A DNA stretch of 64,000 nt from DASQDN01 sp963844855 (GCA_963844855.1 CAWJQP010000080.1:558001-622000); one strand, 5' to 3'. Positions 35,640-46,878 are shown, counted from the stretch's first letter. Notes: generated by a model from the letters alone, not told the origin. Made by a program: numbers and translations.

Positions 35640-36355
35640 CTGTAGGTCAACAATCGGCGTTCATCAAAGTGAGGAATCGAGTTGTGCGAATGCATCGAGA
35701 ATCGCTCTCCAGAGAAAAGAAACTCTGAGAACGAGGCATTCCGGGTCAGCCAGATAAACTCGATCGCGCGATGCGGCGTGAGATCGAGAACCCGTGAGAC
35801 AGTGGCTGCAATCACGCCTCCGGACGTAAACACCGCGACGTTCTTTCCACCAGACGTCACTTGGCGGATCTCATCGATTGCTCGCTCCACACGCGAGCGG
35901 AACTGCGCCCACGATTCCAGGTCCGGGATGTCGTATTGGCCGGTGCACCAGCTTCGCGAAACAGCTTCGAACAGCTTCTGCAGCAATCGTCCAGCTTCTG
36001 GAGAATGGCGATTCGAGAAAAATTCATCGTTCAGAAGCCGGATCTCCGGATCGCAGTCAAGCAGCAGCGGCGTTAGTTCTCGCGCAACCCGAAATGCGTC
36101 GAATTCATCGAGTTCGGGAACGATCTGCACCTCCGGCCAAGGCAGTCCCGCCTCTCGCACCGCTTCGCCCGCGATCTCGACTGTGCGGGTATGACGACGC
36201 GCCGGGCCGCTAAAGCAAACATCAAAAACAATCTCGTGCCGGGCCCAGAATTCACCCAGCTTCCGGGATTGCTCCTCGCCGAGGATCGATAGCCGGTCGT
36301 AATCTTCGGACATGTAGGAAGCCTGGCCATGCCTGACTAGAGTCAAAACGCTCAT
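35636..36355 (-). CDS. Histidine phosphatase family protein
   Basis: This 239-residue protein belongs to the phosphoglycerate-mutase-like histidine phosphatases. The catalytic LVRHGQAS is at the N-terminus, with FSGPARRHTRTVEIA, ELDEFDA and the second catalytic histidine region FTSGGVIAATVSRVL. The substrate is unknown. It is translationally coupled to rlmH downstream, and divergent from the GT2 glycosyltransferase gene. Confidence 0.92.
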   Translation of the reverse strand: MSVLTLVRHGQASYMSEDYDRLSILGEEQSRKLGEFWARHEIVFDVCFSGPARRHTRTVEIAGEAVREAGLPWPEVQIVPELDEFDAFRVARELTPLLLDCDPEIRLLNDEFFSNRHSPEAGRLLQKLFEAVSRSWCTGQYDIPDLESWAQFRSRVERAIDEIRQVTSGGKNVAVFTSGGVIAATVSRVLDLTPHRAIEFIWLTRNASFSEFLFSGERFSMHSHNSIPHFDERRLLTYR

Positions 36356-36446
36356 TCTCTACCAGGATAGTGGGCTCCATGTAAAGCATTTGCCGGATGT
36401 ACGCAACCGCCTGACGTACTACAATTACTCCAACTAGCAGTAAAAA

Positions 36447-37262
36447 ATGGGGCGGGTTGTAATCCGCGGTACGGGTTTAAGGGTGAACAATATTCATAGC
36501 GGTGGCGTCAGTGTGTTCTTTCCGGCATACAACGACGCACTATCCATTTCCGAACTGGTGACCCACGCGTTTAAGGTGCTTCCAGCCTTAACGGATGACT
36601 TTGAGGTCATCGTGATCAACGACGGTAGCCGTGATCGTACAGCGCAAGTGCTGGCGGGCCTCGAAGAGCAGTTCGGGCCGCGTTTTCGCGTCGTCACACA
36701 CGAGCAGAATCGAGGTTATGGTGGCGCGCTGCGTAGCGGGTTCGCGGCGGCCACCAAAGACCTCGTCTTCTACACCGACGGTGACGGGCAATATGACGTT
36801 CGTGAGCTTCCCAAACTGATCGAGAAGATGTCCCCCGAGGTTGGACTCGTTAACGGATTTAAACTCGAGCGGAACGATCCAAAGCATCGCATCTGGATCG
36901 GCACAACGTACAACGCGTTTGCGCGTTTCCTGTTCCGAGTCAAGATTCGCGACATCGATTGCGACTTCCGTTTGATTCGCAGAAATCTCCTCGACAAGAT
37001 CAAACTGACCTCGACAAGTGGAACGATCTGCGTCGAACTCGTACGCAAGATCGAGTTGACATCTTGGCGCGTTGTAGAGGTTGGTGTTCACCACTATCCT
37101 CGCCTGCACGGCCGGAGTCAATTCTTCCGTTTCCGAAGCTTGTTGACAACGCTATATCAGCTTACGCACCTCTATGTCATGGTTGGAATCGACAAGTCTG
37201 TCGATCGCAGCCGGCGAACCTTCCAATGGATAGCTGAGAGCGGTAACCACAAACTCGAATAG
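36447..37262 (+). CDS. GT2 family glycosyltransferase (dolichol-phosphate-sugar synthase-like)
   Basis: This 271-residue inverting glycosyltransferase has GVSVFFPAYNDALSISELV, VIVINDGSRDRTAQVL, EQNRGYGGALRSGFAAAT, the DxD metal site in YTDGDGQYD, and CDFRLIRRNLL. There are no transmembrane helices, so it is a membrane-peripheral polyprenyl-phosphate sugar synthase type. The start is uncertain: the ATG at 36447 gives 20 residues before the conserved domain, and a GTG at about 36483 would also do. TACAAT at 36420-36425 may be its -10 box. It is convergent with the hydrolase-like/TPR-barrel operon and may serve the same surface polymer. Confidence 0.88.
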   Translation: MGRVVIRGTGLRVNNIHSGGVSVFFPAYNDALSISELVTHAFKVLPALTDDFEVIVINDGSRDRTAQVLAGLEEQFGPRFRVVTHEQNRGYGGALRSGFAAATKDLVFYTDGDGQYDVRELPKLIEKMSPEVGLVNGFKLERNDPKHRIWIGTTYNAFARFLFRVKIRDIDCDFRLIRRNLLDKIKLTSTSGTICVELVRKIELTSWRVVEVGVHHYPRLHGRSQFFRFRSLLTTLYQLTHLYVMVGIDKSVDRSRRTFQWIAESGNHKLE

Positions 37263-37263
37263 G

Positions 37264-39193
37264 CTATTCGAGTTCGATTGAGACGAGGTGCTGGCCTCTC
37301 GGGAGCGCCAGCACCTTCTCCGCCGCCATCGTTGCCGCTACTTCCTGCCCGTCTACTTCCAGCCGCTTCACATTCCCATTGAGTACCGCCAGCGCTCTGC
37401 TGCCACTTTGATAAGACAATTCGATCGTCTTGCCGCTGGATACTGCCGTTCGAAGACTCCCATTGAAGTGCATGATTGCGCTTGCCGGAATCTCCGCCGG
37501 CTCTAGTACGAACGATCCCGCGGGGAGCCAGATCGTCTCACCATCCGATATGGGCCATATTCGGCCATTCACCTTCGCGCCACCCTTCCAGCGCACGCCA
37601 AGCGGTCGCGCGGATTCGACAATGAGCCGATCCCCGGAACGCTCGTAGCGCTTGGCGACTGCGCCGGAAGCCGGCAACAGATCCCAGTCAGCTTTCAGGA
37701 TCGAGTTCTCGAAGTACAGCGCGACCCGTTCAAAAGCGCGCGATGCGATTTGGACGAGTTGCATTAGTTCCACGCCAGTCTGCTGCTTCGTCGGATAGAC
37801 GTCCTGATAGCGTTCGACGATGTTGATGTCGATCGCCAGCTTGTCGGCTCGCGGCGTGAGCTCTGCATATCGCCGGGCAATCTCGGAATACCGGTCGGGA
37901 CCAAGATGCCAGACCGTCGCAGGGTCCTCGATCAGGAACTGAAAATCATGCTTGCTCAGCATCGGCAGCACTGCCGCGGCATCGGCGCCGACCAGTTCCC
38001 GCATCCTCGTATCAAATCGGTCGTCAACGTGCGTTAAAACAATATCGAGATTCGGTCGCTCACGACGCGCCTTTTCAAGCTCGGCAAGCCACTCCGATTG
38101 CATGCGCTTCGCAAGTCCGGCCCGCCATTCGAGAAACGTCTTCATCTCCGGCGAATCTGCCTTCGCGGGAAATAGGGAGTGTGGATCGACGCCTGCGAGA
38201 TATTCGTACTCTCGACGGACATTGTCATTCATCGGCGTGAACCGCGCAGCATTGGCGCGCGCCCTCCAGCGATTCAAAGTACAGCTCGCCAAGATTGACG
38301 CCATCCCAGTCAAAGCGCTGAATCAGGCTATGCGTGGCCGATGCGACGGCTTTGAAGCAGTCCGGATTCTGGAGGTTCATCAGCTTACGCCAGTCGAGAT
38401 GCGCGTCCTGCAGCAACGCTGTCTTCTCGCGCCATTCGGGATGATCGGTCCAGAACTTCTCGCTAACGTGCGGGAGTTCTATCCAGGCGTAAACCAAAAT
38501 CGCCCTCTTATGACAGGCGGCGATCAGTTTCCGCAGATACTCGTCCCGCTCGGCATCCGGCTCGTTGTAGTGCCAGGCCGCGACATGCAGGGCAGAGATT
38601 CCAGCCTTTTTCCAGCGTTCGGCAAAGTAGTCGAGATCGACTCGACTGCGATACGAAGAGTCGAAGAAGGCCCAGATGCGATTGCTGGTCAACGGCGGAC
38701 GCAAACCAAGATCAGACAGCGCTTGAAGAACGTAGGGGAATCGCTCATAACCGCGCACTCCGGGCTTCGTCGCGACCCATAGAACTGCGCCCTTTCCGCT
38801 TCGGATACCCGCCATCAGGGGCGCCCCCGACCATCGCTCGCGGGCAAAGACCCGCGCATCTGCGGGTAGTTGATAGACGGGCAGCTCTTGCGACTTTTCC
38901 CAAACGATCCCAAGCTTCGGGGATCGGGCGTCTGTCACATTGCGGACCACAACCCGTTTCGCGGTCGGCGTAATCCCAAACGCCTCGGCAGTCGATGACG
39001 CGCCCTCCAAAATACCAAACGAACCCAATTCAATCTGCTGACGCGCCATCGCGATCGGCACGTCCGACGCCTGCTTCAGTGAAATACCAACCGAACCCAA
39101 GATCGCGGGCCACGAGCCCGGTTCATCGCTCAGAAGCAGAACGTTCTGCGCCCAAAGTCCCGAAGCTACAAAGAGACTAACGAGCAAACGCAT
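37264..39193 (-). CDS. Exported TIM-barrel hydrolase-like protein, frameshifted
   Basis: This is one gene read in two frames. The first half (signal MRLLVSLFVASGLWAQ) has a flavodoxin-like N-domain (NVLLLSDEPGSWPAILGSVG), then a TIM-barrel resembling glycoside-hydrolase domains of exopolysaccharide proteins such as PelA and PgaB (WAFFDSSYRSRVDLDYFAERWKKAG, AILVYAWIELPHVS, FDWDGVNLGELYFE). The frame breaks near 38255 within GGCGCGCGCC and resumes with RANAARFTPMNDNVRREYEYLAG, ending in a beta-rich domain. Total about 640 aa. Catalytic residues and substrate are unassigned. Its start overlaps the end of the TPR-barrel gene by 17 nt, so they form an operon. Confidence 0.72.
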
Positions 39194-41162
39194 ACCAGAG
39201 CCCTACTCTCCAATCGGTGTACTTCTTCGGTCTCGGATTGTCCTTCATCACGGTGTAGGATCCCTGAAGCGAGTTCACTGAAAACACCATCGATTTCGGA
39301 ACACCCGGCAGCCGGAACCGAATGCCCGGACCTTGTTCGGTCGTATTCGCCCATGCAAATCGCCGGACATCCGCAGTCAGATTCCAATTCCAGAGAAGCT
39401 GGGTATCGAGCGGCTCAAAAGTCCAACCAACTTTGTTCTGCGAGTACACCAGGAAGTCATTGTCAAAGCGGCTGATAAAGACACCGTCGGCGGTCGTCTC
39501 GCCGAACAGTCCGCTCTTCTCGGAGCCGAGATTGTAGCCAATGCTTCGCGCGTAGGAAATGCCGCCGCGAAAGTCACTGCCTCGATTTGCCTCGTGAAGA
39601 TAGCTGAACGACCAACCTGCTTCGCCCCACAGAGTCACTCCTCGCAATGGCTGGGCCGATATTCCGACTCCAGGAATTGCCGCGCTCTCGGAAAGGCCGA
39701 CTGGCTGTGCAAGATTCACGTCTTGGATCCGCCCTCGGATATCTCCCGAAAATCGGGTCGACAAGTAAAGCCGCACAGGAAGGTTGTTCAGCTTGTACTC
39801 GGTCTTGACCTGAGCGTAGGAGAAGACGTCCTTCCAACGGGAGGAGTAGAACGGAAAGACCCAGACATTAGTGTGTACGCGAGCGAGCCCCGATCGCAGA
39901 TTGCGATAGGCTTTCTCCGCATCGTTTGCGATCTTGGGATCCGAACTGCGACGGGCCAGCCGAAACCACTCGATCGCTTCACGATCATCCTTCAGCATGT
40001 TGTAGGTCCATCCGAGCTTCAACATCACGCTGAAATCCACCGGATCGTTCTCGTGCGCGATGCGCAAGTACTTGACTGCATCCTTGAGATAGCCGGCCTC
40101 GAGGCTCCGTTCGGCGAGTGTTTTAGCTTCACTGGAAGTCTGACTGCGCGGTGTTTCAGGACGTTTTCGAAGCGTCTTCGGCATTCGCAGAGCTTCGCGC
40201 ACTCGGTCAGTCACGACATCGTCGTCGGACTTCAGAGCACGTTCCAGGAGGGGCATCGCCTTCTCGACTTCACGTCGATTGAGTAACAGGAACCCGAGTT
40301 GGGCCGCCGACAGGCTGTCCTCTTTGTCGAGTTCCGTTATGACTCGGAATTGCGATTCAGCCTCATCGCGGTGACCCATTTCCAAAAGGAGGTACGCGAA
40401 TTCTCGTCGGAGCGCGACGTTCGACGGGTCAAACGCAATGGCCGCCTCAAACTCGTAAACATAGGGGTAGCGGGTTGGGAGGAGTTCGCGAGCTGCTTCT
40501 GCCGTCCGGGGTTCAGCTCCGCGAGAAGCCGCAAGTAGCGCGGCATTTGCGCGTTCCGGGGTTCCCTGGGCGCGCCAAACACTGCCAAGACGAAGGAGGA
40601 AATCGCGCCGCTCGGTACGCAGCCGCCAGGCGCGTTCGTAGTGTCGCCCGGCAGTAGTGAGATCGTCTCGCCACTCGGCCAGACGGGCAAGTTCTTCATG
40701 AGCGCTAAAGTTTTCGGGTTGAAGTTCGACGACTCGTGACCATCGTTCGATCCCGGTTCGCAGTTCTCCGTCGATGTTTTGAAATGCTCGTTCTGCCGTG
40801 GCGTTGCCTGTCCGGCGGATTCGGTCGAAAACGCGGCGAGCTGCCGCCTGTTGTTTCGTTTCATGGCACAAAAAGGCGTATTCCAACGCAACGTGATGAT
40901 CATCAGGGACCAGTCCCATCGCTTCAGCGAAGCGATCGCGCGCGAGTTCGTTTTCTCCGATCTTCAAATAGGCGTAGGCGAGATCTTTGCGGATATCAGC
41001 CCGCTTCGGCGCAAGTTCGGCCGCTTGGGTAAAGCGAACGATCGCCGTCTCGTAGTCCTTGGCGCGCAAAGCGGTGTAGGCCGCGTCCAAGGCTGCATAT
41101 TCAGGTCCTGCCGCGACTGCAACAACCGCGACAAGCCCCAAAATGCCCTTCCACCCTCTCAC
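39177..41162 (-). CDS. TPR-repeat protein with C-terminal outer-membrane beta-barrel
   Basis: This 661-residue protein starts with a signal peptide (GILGLVAVVAVAAG), then about ten TPR-like repeats to residue 430 (YTALRAKDYETAIVRFTQAAELAP, YLKIGENELARDRFAEAMGLVP, LLEMGHRDEAESQFRVITELD). The last 215 residues alternate in a beta-barrel pattern (FPFYSSRWKDVFSYAQVKTEYKL, RLYLSTRF, TLWGEAGWSFSYLHEA) and end WRVGLWYAFAR. The plan matches outer-membrane polysaccharide exporters PgaA, PelB or BcsC and the NfrA C-terminal domain. Together with the overlapping TIM-barrel gene it suggests a surface-polysaccharide export module; no synthase of the cellulose or PNAG type is present nearby. Confidence 0.8.
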   Translation of the reverse strand: MRGWKGILGLVAVVAVAAGPEYAALDAAYTALRAKDYETAIVRFTQAAELAPKRADIRKDLAYAYLKIGENELARDRFAEAMGLVPDDHHVALEYAFLCHETKQQAAARRVFDRIRRTGNATAERAFQNIDGELRTGIERWSRVVELQPENFSAHEELARLAEWRDDLTTAGRHYERAWRLRTERRDFLLRLGSVWRAQGTPERANAALLAASRGAEPRTAEAARELLPTRYPYVYEFEAAIAFDPSNVALRREFAYLLLEMGHRDEAESQFRVITELDKEDSLSAAQLGFLLLNRREVEKAMPLLERALKSDDDVVTDRVREALRMPKTLRKRPETPRSQTSSEAKTLAERSLEAGYLKDAVKYLRIAHENDPVDFSVMLKLGWTYNMLKDDREAIEWFRLARRSSDPKIANDAEKAYRNLRSGLARVHTNVWVFPFYSSRWKDVFSYAQVKTEYKLNNLPVRLYLSTRFSGDIRGRIQDVNLAQPVGLSESAAIPGVGISAQPLRGVTLWGEAGWSFSYLHEANRGSDFRGGISYARSIGYNLGSEKSGLFGETTADGVFISRFDNDFLVYSQNKVGWTFEPLDTQLLWNWNLTADVRRFAWANTTEQGPGIRFRLPGVPKSMVFSVNSLQGSYTVMKDNPRPKKYTDWRVGLWYAFAR

Positions 41163-41228
41163 GGATTTCTAGTGCCGGGACAGACCGCGTTTTCTCATCG
41201 GCTAACCTCGTATGTAGCACTTATTTCC

Positions 41229-42887
41229 ATGACCACCCGCCGAGAAATCATCGCTTTATCAGCAGCTTCCGCACTAGCGCAACCCAGCGGGCAGGACTTG
41301 CTGGCCCAGATTATTCCGAGACATGACGCTAGCGTCGAACGCACGCTGCAAATGCAAGTCACCGACCCGGCAAGCCGCTGGCGCGGAATCTACCCCGATG
41401 AATATGGGCTCCACAACCCAGGAACGGCGGCCGGTGTCATCGATACTTTGCTGACGGCGTATCTCCAACCAAAATCGAAGTATTACAACGACAAAGCGAT
41501 ACCGGAAAGAATCAAACTCGCGGCAGACTTCCTGACAAGAGTTCAGAGCCCAGACGGGAATATCAATCTTCTAATCACGAACTTCAACTCCCCACCCGAT
41601 ACGGGTTTTGTCGTCCGCGCGATCTGTCCGTCCGTCACACTTGCCAAGCGCTCCGGCAAGACCGACCTGGTCCGTCTCGTTGAGCCTTTTCTACGAAAAG
41701 CGGGCGATGGCATGACCAAAGGTGGGATTCACACGCCGAACCATCGCTGGGTTGTATCGGCGGCGCTGGCGCAACTCTATGATCTTTTCGGCGAAGCGGC
41801 CTACGTGCGCCGGATCGACCAGTGGCTCGCCGAAGGCATCGATATCGATGCCGAGGGCCAATACAGCGAACGTAGCACCTACGTATACAACCCGATCACA
41901 AACAATGCATTTGTCACGATGGCCGCGAAGTTGAAACGGCCTCAACTGCTCGACCCGGTCCGCAAGAATCTCGAAAGCATGATGTACCTGCTGCATCCGG
42001 GCTATGAAGTGGTAACGGAGTTCTCACGGCGTCAGGATCTCAACCAGCGCGGCGACATGGGCTCGTATTGGTTCGCGCTGGCGTATATGGCGAACCACGA
42101 TAAGGACGGTCGACTTGCCACAATGGCCCGTCATTTCGCGGCAACGCGCGCGCCACTTTCAGCTCTGATGGAATATCCGGATCTCGCGTCGTCCAACGTA
42201 GCATCAGCGCCGGTTCCCGATAATTACCGCCGCGTTTTCCCGCACAACGGCTTCGTCCGCGTTCGGAGAGGTCCGGTCAGCGCGACGATTCTCGCGGGTA
42301 ATCGCAGCCGGTTCTTCAGCCTAAGAAATGGACAAGCGTCTATTAACGCCGTTCGATTCGCAAGTGCGTTCTTCGGCAGAGGCCAGTTTTCGTCGGAGTC
42401 GTTTCAGGACAAAGACGGGATAATTCATCTCACCCAAGATCTCGAGGCGCAGTATTACCAACCGCTCGACCCGGCCCGCCCGGTGAATGCCGATGAGTGG
42501 GCGGCGACAAGGCGCGATCGGAAGCGCACCGAAGTGTGCCACTTGAAGCAATCCGCCACGATCACCGAGACGAAGAACGGTTTTCGCTTGCGCGTGCAAT
42601 CGACCGGCACGAATGACGTGCCTGTCGCCGTCGAGATAAACTTCGGCGCAGGCGGCAAATTGGAAGGAGTCGCGCCGGCTCACAAAGTTGATGATGGTTG
42701 GGTGCTGGCGAAGGAAATGGGTTCGTTTCGTAACGGCAACGACGTCATTCGCTTCGGGCCGGGATTCGCGGAGAATGCCTACACGCAGATCCGTGGCGCC
42801 GAGCCCAAGATGGCAGGTCCGAGCGTGTATCTGACCGGCTTCACGCCGTTCGACCGCACGATCGAGTTTACACTAGCAACTTCGTGA
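41229..42887 (+). CDS. Exported alpha/alpha-toroid protein, polysaccharide-lyase-like
   Basis: This 552-residue protein has a Tat-like start (MTTRREIIALSAASALAQP). The helical N-terminal two-thirds includes NPGTAAGVIDTLLTAYLQP, IKLAADFLTRVQSPDGNINL, GGIHTPNHRWVVSAALAQLYDLFG and GQYSERSTYVYNPITNNAF, as in alpha/alpha-toroid lyases. A beta-sandwich-like end follows (NGFVRVRRGPVSATILAGNRSRFFSLRNG). A substrate cannot be named. The longer open frame upstream is antisense to the TPR gene and is rejected. The 3' end overlaps the convergent DUF1501 gene by 20 nt. Confidence 0.72.
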   Translation: MTTRREIIALSAASALAQPSGQDLLAQIIPRHDASVERTLQMQVTDPASRWRGIYPDEYGLHNPGTAAGVIDTLLTAYLQPKSKYYNDKAIPERIKLAADFLTRVQSPDGNINLLITNFNSPPDTGFVVRAICPSVTLAKRSGKTDLVRLVEPFLRKAGDGMTKGGIHTPNHRWVVSAALAQLYDLFGEAAYVRRIDQWLAEGIDIDAEGQYSERSTYVYNPITNNAFVTMAAKLKRPQLLDPVRKNLESMMYLLHPGYEVVTEFSRRQDLNQRGDMGSYWFALAYMANHDKDGRLATMARHFAATRAPLSALMEYPDLASSNVASAPVPDNYRRVFPHNGFVRVRRGPVSATILAGNRSRFFSLRNGQASINAVRFASAFFGRGQFSSESFQDKDGIIHLTQDLEAQYYQPLDPARPVNADEWAATRRDRKRTEVCHLKQSATITETKNGFRLRVQSTGTNDVPVAVEINFGAGGKLEGVAPAHKVDDGWVLAKEMGSFRNGNDVIRFGPGFAENAYTQIRGAEPKMAGPSVYLTGFTPFDRTIEFTLATS

Positions 42888-44302
42888 CGACTTCGCCGCC
42901 GACATCGGTCAGCCGGAAGTCACGACCCAGATGTCGATAGGTCAGGCGCTTGTGATCGAGGCCGAGGCAATGCAGAAGGGTCGCCTGCAGATCATGGACA
43001 TGCACGCGATCTTTGGTGATTTCGAGCCCTAAGTCGTCGGTCTCACCGATGACTTGTCCGCCCTTGATGCCGCCGCCCGCCATCCACATACTGAAGCCAT
43101 TGGGATGGTGATCGCGGCCAATGCTATTCGGATCATCCGGGCGACGCATCTCCGACATCGGCGTGCGGCCGAACTCTCCGCCCCACACGACGATGGTGTC
43201 TTCGAGCATTCCACGCTGTTTCAGATCTTTCAATAGAGCCGCGCTCGGTTGATCAGTGGCCCCGCGTTGTCTTCTTCAATCCCGAAACGATGCCACTGTG
43301 GTGATCCCAACTCGCATGCATCAACATGACGAAACGAACTCCCCGCTCGACCATTCGTCGCGCAAGCAGGCAATTCGTGCCGAACGCCTTCGTCGCTTCC
43401 TGATTGACGCCGTAGGCTTCCAGAGTCGCAGGAGATTCCTTCGAGAAATCGAGAAGTTCCGGTCCCGCGGCCTGCAGCCGATAGCCAAGCTCATAGGAGT
43501 GGATGCGCGAAGCGATCTCCATATCGCCTGTGGCAGTCTGATGATCCTGATTCATCTCGCGAATCAGATCGAGCCGCATGCGCTGCACGTCTTTCGACAC
43601 GCCCTTCGGATTCGAGAGGTAGAGGATGGGATCGCCTTGGCTGCGGAATGGCGTTCCCGCGTACGTTGACGGAAGGAAGCCGCTGGTGAAGTTATCCGAT
43701 CCCGCGCTGGTACCGACGCCCGACGAAAGCACCACAAATCCCGGCAGGTTTTGCGATTCGCTGCCCAAGCCATACGTGACCCACGCGCCCATGGTTGGAC
43801 GCCCCGCGACCATGTGTCCCGTGAACAGGAACAACTGGCCGGGATGATGATTGAAGGCCTCGCTGTGCATCGAGCGAACGAGGCAGATATCATCCGCGCA
43901 CGTTCCCAGGTGCGGCAGCAACTCCGACAGTTCCATCCCACACTGCCCGCGTTTCTGGAACTCGAAAGTGCTACCGAGCACTGAGGCGGTCGGTTTGATG
44001 AACGCGAGCTTCAGATCTTTCGTGCGGGATTCGGGCAGCGGTTTGCCATGCCATCGCTTCAACTCCGGCTTTGGATCGAAGAGATCCATCTGGCTGGGAG
44101 CGCCTTCCATGAAGAGGAAGATTACGTTCTTGGCGCGCGGCTTGAAGTGCGGCGCCTTGGGAGCCAGCGGTCCCTGCGGCTCTGCCGCTCGTCCTTCCAG
44201 TCCCAGCAATTGAGCCAGCGCGATTGTCCCAATGCCTCCCGCGCAGTTCCGAAAGAACTGGCGACGCGATCGAATTGCCTGATAGTCGTTCGGAGACATC
44301 AT
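42868..44302 (-). CDS. DUF1501 protein (sulfatase-like fold, Tat-exported), frameshifted
   Basis: This is a DUF1501-family exported protein of about 478 aa, in the alkaline-phosphatase/sulfatase-like group. The Tat signal RSRRQFFRNCAGGIGTIALAQLLG is followed by AKNVIFLFMEGAPSQMDLFDPKPEL, MHSEAFNHHPGQLFLFTGH, LPGFVVLSSG and, after a frameshift near 43240, DQPSAALLKDLKQRGMLEDTIVVWGGEFGRTP, GRDHHPNGFSMWMAGGGIKGG and the family ending. The start follows the stop of the PSD1 cytochrome gene directly (TAGATG). This pair is typical of Planctomycetes and Acidobacteria; the substrate is unknown. Confidence 0.9.
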
Positions 44303-46878
44303 CTATTCCCTTGTAATAAACTCGTCGAGATTTAGCAGTACAGTCGCCACATTGACCCAAGCTGCCGCGTCGGCCCGTGGGATGCCTGGCAGCTCGGCCG
44401 GAGCGATCTGCTTGGCGCTCTCGCCATCCGCTTCATACGTGGATCGCAGGCGATCGACAGATTGCAAAAATCGCTTGGTCTCGACCGGAGTCGACGGCCT
44501 TCCGATCGCGTGTTCGAACATCGCGTTGACCCGAGTCGGCCGGATCGTTCGTTTCGAGAATTGATCGATAAGCCAAGGCTGTGGCAGCCTCGACGAACAC
44601 CGGATCATTCATCAAATTCAGAGCCTGCAGCGCCGTGTTCGATCGTTCCCTGCGGCATTGCGCGACGACGGACTTGGGAGCATCGAAGTTCATCAACAGC
44701 GGGTAGGGGGTCGCGCGTTGAAAATGGATATACAGCCCGCGGCGATAGCGATCCGATCCCTTGCTCTCAACCCAACTGTCATCGCCCTTCGACCCATAGG
44801 CGAGCGAAGCGACTCCTGACGGCTGCGGCGGCTTCACGCTGGGACCACCCACTTCAAGCGTCAGCAATCCACCAGCGTGCAGAGCAGCATCGCGAATCAA
44901 TTCGGCAGGCAAGCGCAATCGGGATTGACGCGCCAATAACGCATTATCGGGATCCTTCGACTGCAGATCCGGCCGTATCTTCGAACTCTGCCGGTACGTT
45001 GCCGACGTGACCATCGTTCGCACAAGGTGCTTCACGCTCCAGCCATCATGGACAAACCGGTACGACAACCAATCGAGCAACTCAGGATGCGATGGCTTGT
45101 CGCCACGAGTCCCGAAGTCATCCGATGTTTTCACCAGTCCTCGACCAAAAAACTCCTGCCAGATCCAGTTCACCGTCACACGAGCGGTCAGCGGGTTCTC
45201 CTCCGAGACCAGCCACTTGGCCAGGTCGAGACGATTCACGCTCTTCGATTGGGCCTTCAACTCAGGCAATACCGACGGAGTGTTGCGCGCAACGGGAATG
45301 CCATTGGTGCGGTAGTCGCCGCGCACACGCAGGAACGAAGGCTGCGCCTTCTCGGGATCGCCAACCGTCATCGCCTGCGTAAGTTGCGGGTACGTTTGCT
45401 CGAAGTTCCTTCAGCTTCTTATCGAGCTCATCGAACTTAGCTTCCTTATAAACCTTCTGGCCGACAGCAAAGTGATAGTTGCGGACGAAGTGGTCCGTAA
45501 GAATATCGCGTTCCCGCTCGGATCGCTGATTGAGCGGAATGCGCATGATCTTCTCGCCATCCCCGAATTCCGTGAGCTTCAGCAAGCAATCCCAGGCGAG
45601 ATCCCAATCCGTGCGCTTTCCGGGATTGGCGGAAGCTTCGAGCATCTGACGCTCCCACTCCACCTGCATCTCGGGAACTTTATATTCGTCGAGCAATGCC
45701 TGGCGTTTGGCGCGATATTCGTCGCGCGTCTTCAGATACGGACCGAGTTCGCCTGGCAAAGGCGCGTCAATGTCTTTCTCCTCAAGGTTCTCGAAGAAAG
45801 CGAAGAGTTGGTAATAATCTTTCTGGCTGAACGGGTCGTACTTGTGATCGTGGCATTGCGCGCATCCGGCAGTAAGCCCCATCCAGGTTGCCGCAACGGT
45901 GTTCGTTCGGTCGATCGCGTTCTCAAACTCGAACTGTTTATTGTCGATGCCGCCCTCGCGATTGGTCAGGGTGTTGCGCTGGAAACCGGTAGCGATGAGA
46001 GCGGTCGTGCTCGTGTCTGGAATGAGATCGCCGGCCACTTGCGCGATGGTGAACCGGTCGAACGGCATGTCCTGATTGAACGCATCAATCACCCACTGCC
46101 TGTATCGCCAGGCGAACGGACGCACCCAATCCTTTTCGTACCCGTCGCTATCGGCGTAGCGCGCACGATCGAGCCATGGTCGCGCCATCCGTTCGCCGAA
46201 GTGCGGTGAAGACAAAAGACGGTCGACGGCGCGCTCGTAGGCGTCTGGATTCTTGTCGTTGATGAATGCTCGAATTTCCTCGGGAGTCGGAGGTAATCCG
46301 ATCAGATCGAAACTGACTCGACGCAACAACGTTCGCTTCTCGGCTTCAGGCGCTGGGGAGATTTTCTCGCGCTCCAGCTTGCTGAGGACAAACGTATCGA
46401 CTGGATTTCGAACCCAGGCCGATTGGCTGACACTCGGCTGCTGTGGTTCGACGATCGGCTGAAACGCCCAGTGGGAATGACGCGGTTGAGCCTGCGATTG
46501 CGCTCCCGTTGGCGCCGTGGTGTTCCACTTGGCGCCGGAATCGATCCAGCCTCTTAATGTTGCGATCTCTTCCGCAGTCAGCTTCGGACCGGAGGGAGGC
46601 ATCACCATGACGCCGGGCGCGCCGGTGACTCGCTGTATGATCTTGCTCTCGGCGCTCTTGCCGGGCACGATGATGGGTCCGGAATAGCCACCGGCCATCG
46701 CGGCCTCTCGTTGGTCGAGACGAAGACCACTGAGTTGCTGCGCGGCCCCATGGCAGGCCTCGCAGCGCTTCTTCAAAATAGGCTGAACCTGGGAACTGAA
46801 CTCGGGGCCGGTCTGGCCGAGCATGCTCAACGAGCACATACCGAGTGCGAACAAAAACGCCCGAGCCGACTGCATCAA
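44303..46878 (-). CDS. PSD1 / DUF1549-DUF1553 cytochrome c domain protein, frameshifted twice
   Basis: This is a large exported protein of about 858 aa. Signal AFLFALGMCSLSMLGQ is followed by a cytochrome c-like domain (heme motif CEACH near residue 38, with the downstream methionine in VMVMPPSGPKL), then DUF1549 (PVDTFVLSKLEREKISPAPEAE, SFDLIGLPPTPEEIRAFINDK, and a second CxxCH in GCAQCHDHKYDPFSQKDYY) and DUF1553 (NRLDLAKWLVSEENPLTARVTVNWIWQEFFGRGLV, ALNLMNDPVFVEAA). The frame breaks near 45405 (join before TYPQLTQAMTVGD) and near 44540 (join before RVNAMFEHAIGRP). It is directly upstream of the DUF1501 gene and works with it; role and substrate unknown. Confidence 0.9.

Noticed and set aside
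39333..40286. 317-codon plus-strand open frame
   Set aside because: Antisense to the TPR/barrel gene; no ribosome site and no family resemblance.
40779..41228. N-terminal extension of the 41229 gene
   Set aside because: The extra 150 codons lie antisense to the TPR gene; the Tat-like signal MTTRREIIALSAA at 41229 marks the true start.
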